Assembly (NCBI GenBank): GCA_028869035.1
Contig: JAGWTL010000140.1
Location: 1 to 7,285 of the forward strand
Direction of reading: 5' to 3'
From: Burkholderiales bacterium
GTDB taxonomy: Bacteria > Pseudomonadota > Gammaproteobacteria > Burkholderiales > Burkholderiaceae_C
Length of the DNA stretch: 7,285 nucleotides
Numbering within the stretch: position 1 is the first letter of the stretch; each line of letters starts with the position of its first letter. Shown piece by piece: positions 6,951 to 7,285 of the stretch. The notes below the pieces were generated by a model. That model was not told the origin of the DNA and did no database searches. It saw nothing but the letters and a program-made list of their open reading frames with translations. The position numbers and the translations under genes were made by a program.

Positions 6951-7285
6951 ATGCGCCCGGGCGCCCGCGGGGGGTGCGTAGGCCCGTAAAAAACAATCGA
7001 CGGTCTGTGCAATCCGGCCAGGCTGCTGGGGACAGGTCGAAGCCATGCCGAAAAGATGCAAATCTCTGTGGGTGCCGGTCAGCAGGCTGATCAGCATATC
7101 GGCCGCCCGATCCGGATCCTCCTGACGCAACTCACCACGCTGCATGGCTTCATGCAACAAGCGCGCCAGCTCGACGCCCGCCAACTGCCAGGACTCATAA
7201 ACGGCCCGCGCCAGCTCCGGGAAACGCGGCGATTCGGCCACCAGCATGCGGTACAAGGCCAGGCCCTGCTCGCTCATGGCCTGGG
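6948..7285 (-). CDS. TetR-family transcriptional repressor, C-terminal part (5' end outside window)
   Basis: This is the ligand-binding C-terminal portion (about 112 residues) of a TetR/AcrR-type repressor. The frame is still open at the right edge of the window, so the Met at 7277-7275 is internal and the helix-turn-helix N-terminus is missing only because of the window boundary. The stretch LYRMLVAESPRFPELARAVYE, followed by an amphipathic helix and a segment DPDRAADMLISLLTG, resembles the AefR-like TetR C-terminal domain (TetR_C_7). The assignment rests on this pattern and on context: it sits immediately upstream of, and on the same strand as, an RND efflux operon, where local TetR repressors are common. 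Its TGA stop is part of the next gene's Shine-Dalgarno, suggesting translational coupling. By family knowledge it would bind an operator upstream of itself and be released by a pump substrate or other inducer. The ligand and the operator cannot be seen here. Confidence 0.85.
   Translation of the reverse strand, partial: QAMSEQGLALYRMLVAESPRFPELARAVYESWQLAGVELARLLHEAMQRGELRQEDPDRAADMLISLLTGTHRDLHLFGMASTCPQQPGRIAQTVDCFLRAYAPPAGARAH
7017..7057 (+). repeat. Right copy of an imperfect direct repeat (two 13-bp blocks)
   Basis: This is the partner of the repeat at 139-181, with the same two 13-mers separated by 15 rather than 17 bases. It lies in the 3' part of tetR. Because the spacing differs by two, the blocks fall in different reading frames relative to each other in the two genes, so shared protein sequence does not explain both matches. 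Confidence 0.35.

Overview
This window looks like a piece of a high-GC (roughly two-thirds G+C by eye) Gram-negative chromosome, most likely a betaproteobacterium of the Burkholderiales/Comamonadaceae type. That placement is inferred from base composition and protein style, not from a search. The Gram-negative assignment is firmer, because the window encodes a complete tripartite RND efflux pump with an outer-membrane component. All five genes lie on the minus strand, so transcription runs from the right end of the window to the left.

Layout in transcription order: (1) 7285-6948, the C-terminal part of a TetR-family repressor whose DNA-binding N-terminus lies beyond the window; (2) 6935-5793, a periplasmic adaptor (membrane fusion) lipoprotein of the AcrA/MexA type; (3) 5786-2640, an inner-membrane RND proton/drug antiporter of the AcrB/HAE1 type; (4) 2650-1256, an outer-membrane channel lipoprotein of the OprM/NodT type; (5) 1202-81, an FAD-dependent oxidoreductase of the L-2-hydroxyglutarate oxidase (LhgO/L2HGDH) type. 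Genes 1-4 are packed with gaps of 12 and 6 bp and an 11-bp overlap, and no internal promoter or terminator is evident. They read as one operon in which the repressor heads the transcript of the pump it presumably controls. The oxidoreductase follows after 53 bp with its own strong Shine-Dalgarno and a GTG start. It may be co-transcribed, but its link to the pump is unproven.

Working together, the antiporter binds substrates in the periplasm or membrane and is driven by the proton gradient. The adaptor bridges it to the outer-membrane channel, so substrates leave the cell in one step. The repressor would respond to an inducer and relieve repression; its operator should lie upstream of tetR, outside the window. 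The substrate cannot be read from the sequence.

Bases 1-80 hold no gene I can support, only a small GC-rich hairpin. I see no RNA gene, CRISPR array, insertion sequence or phage element. I found no clear sign of an undescribed system; the observations in Part 2 are modest details of gene coupling, pump active-site variation and an imperfect repeat pair.
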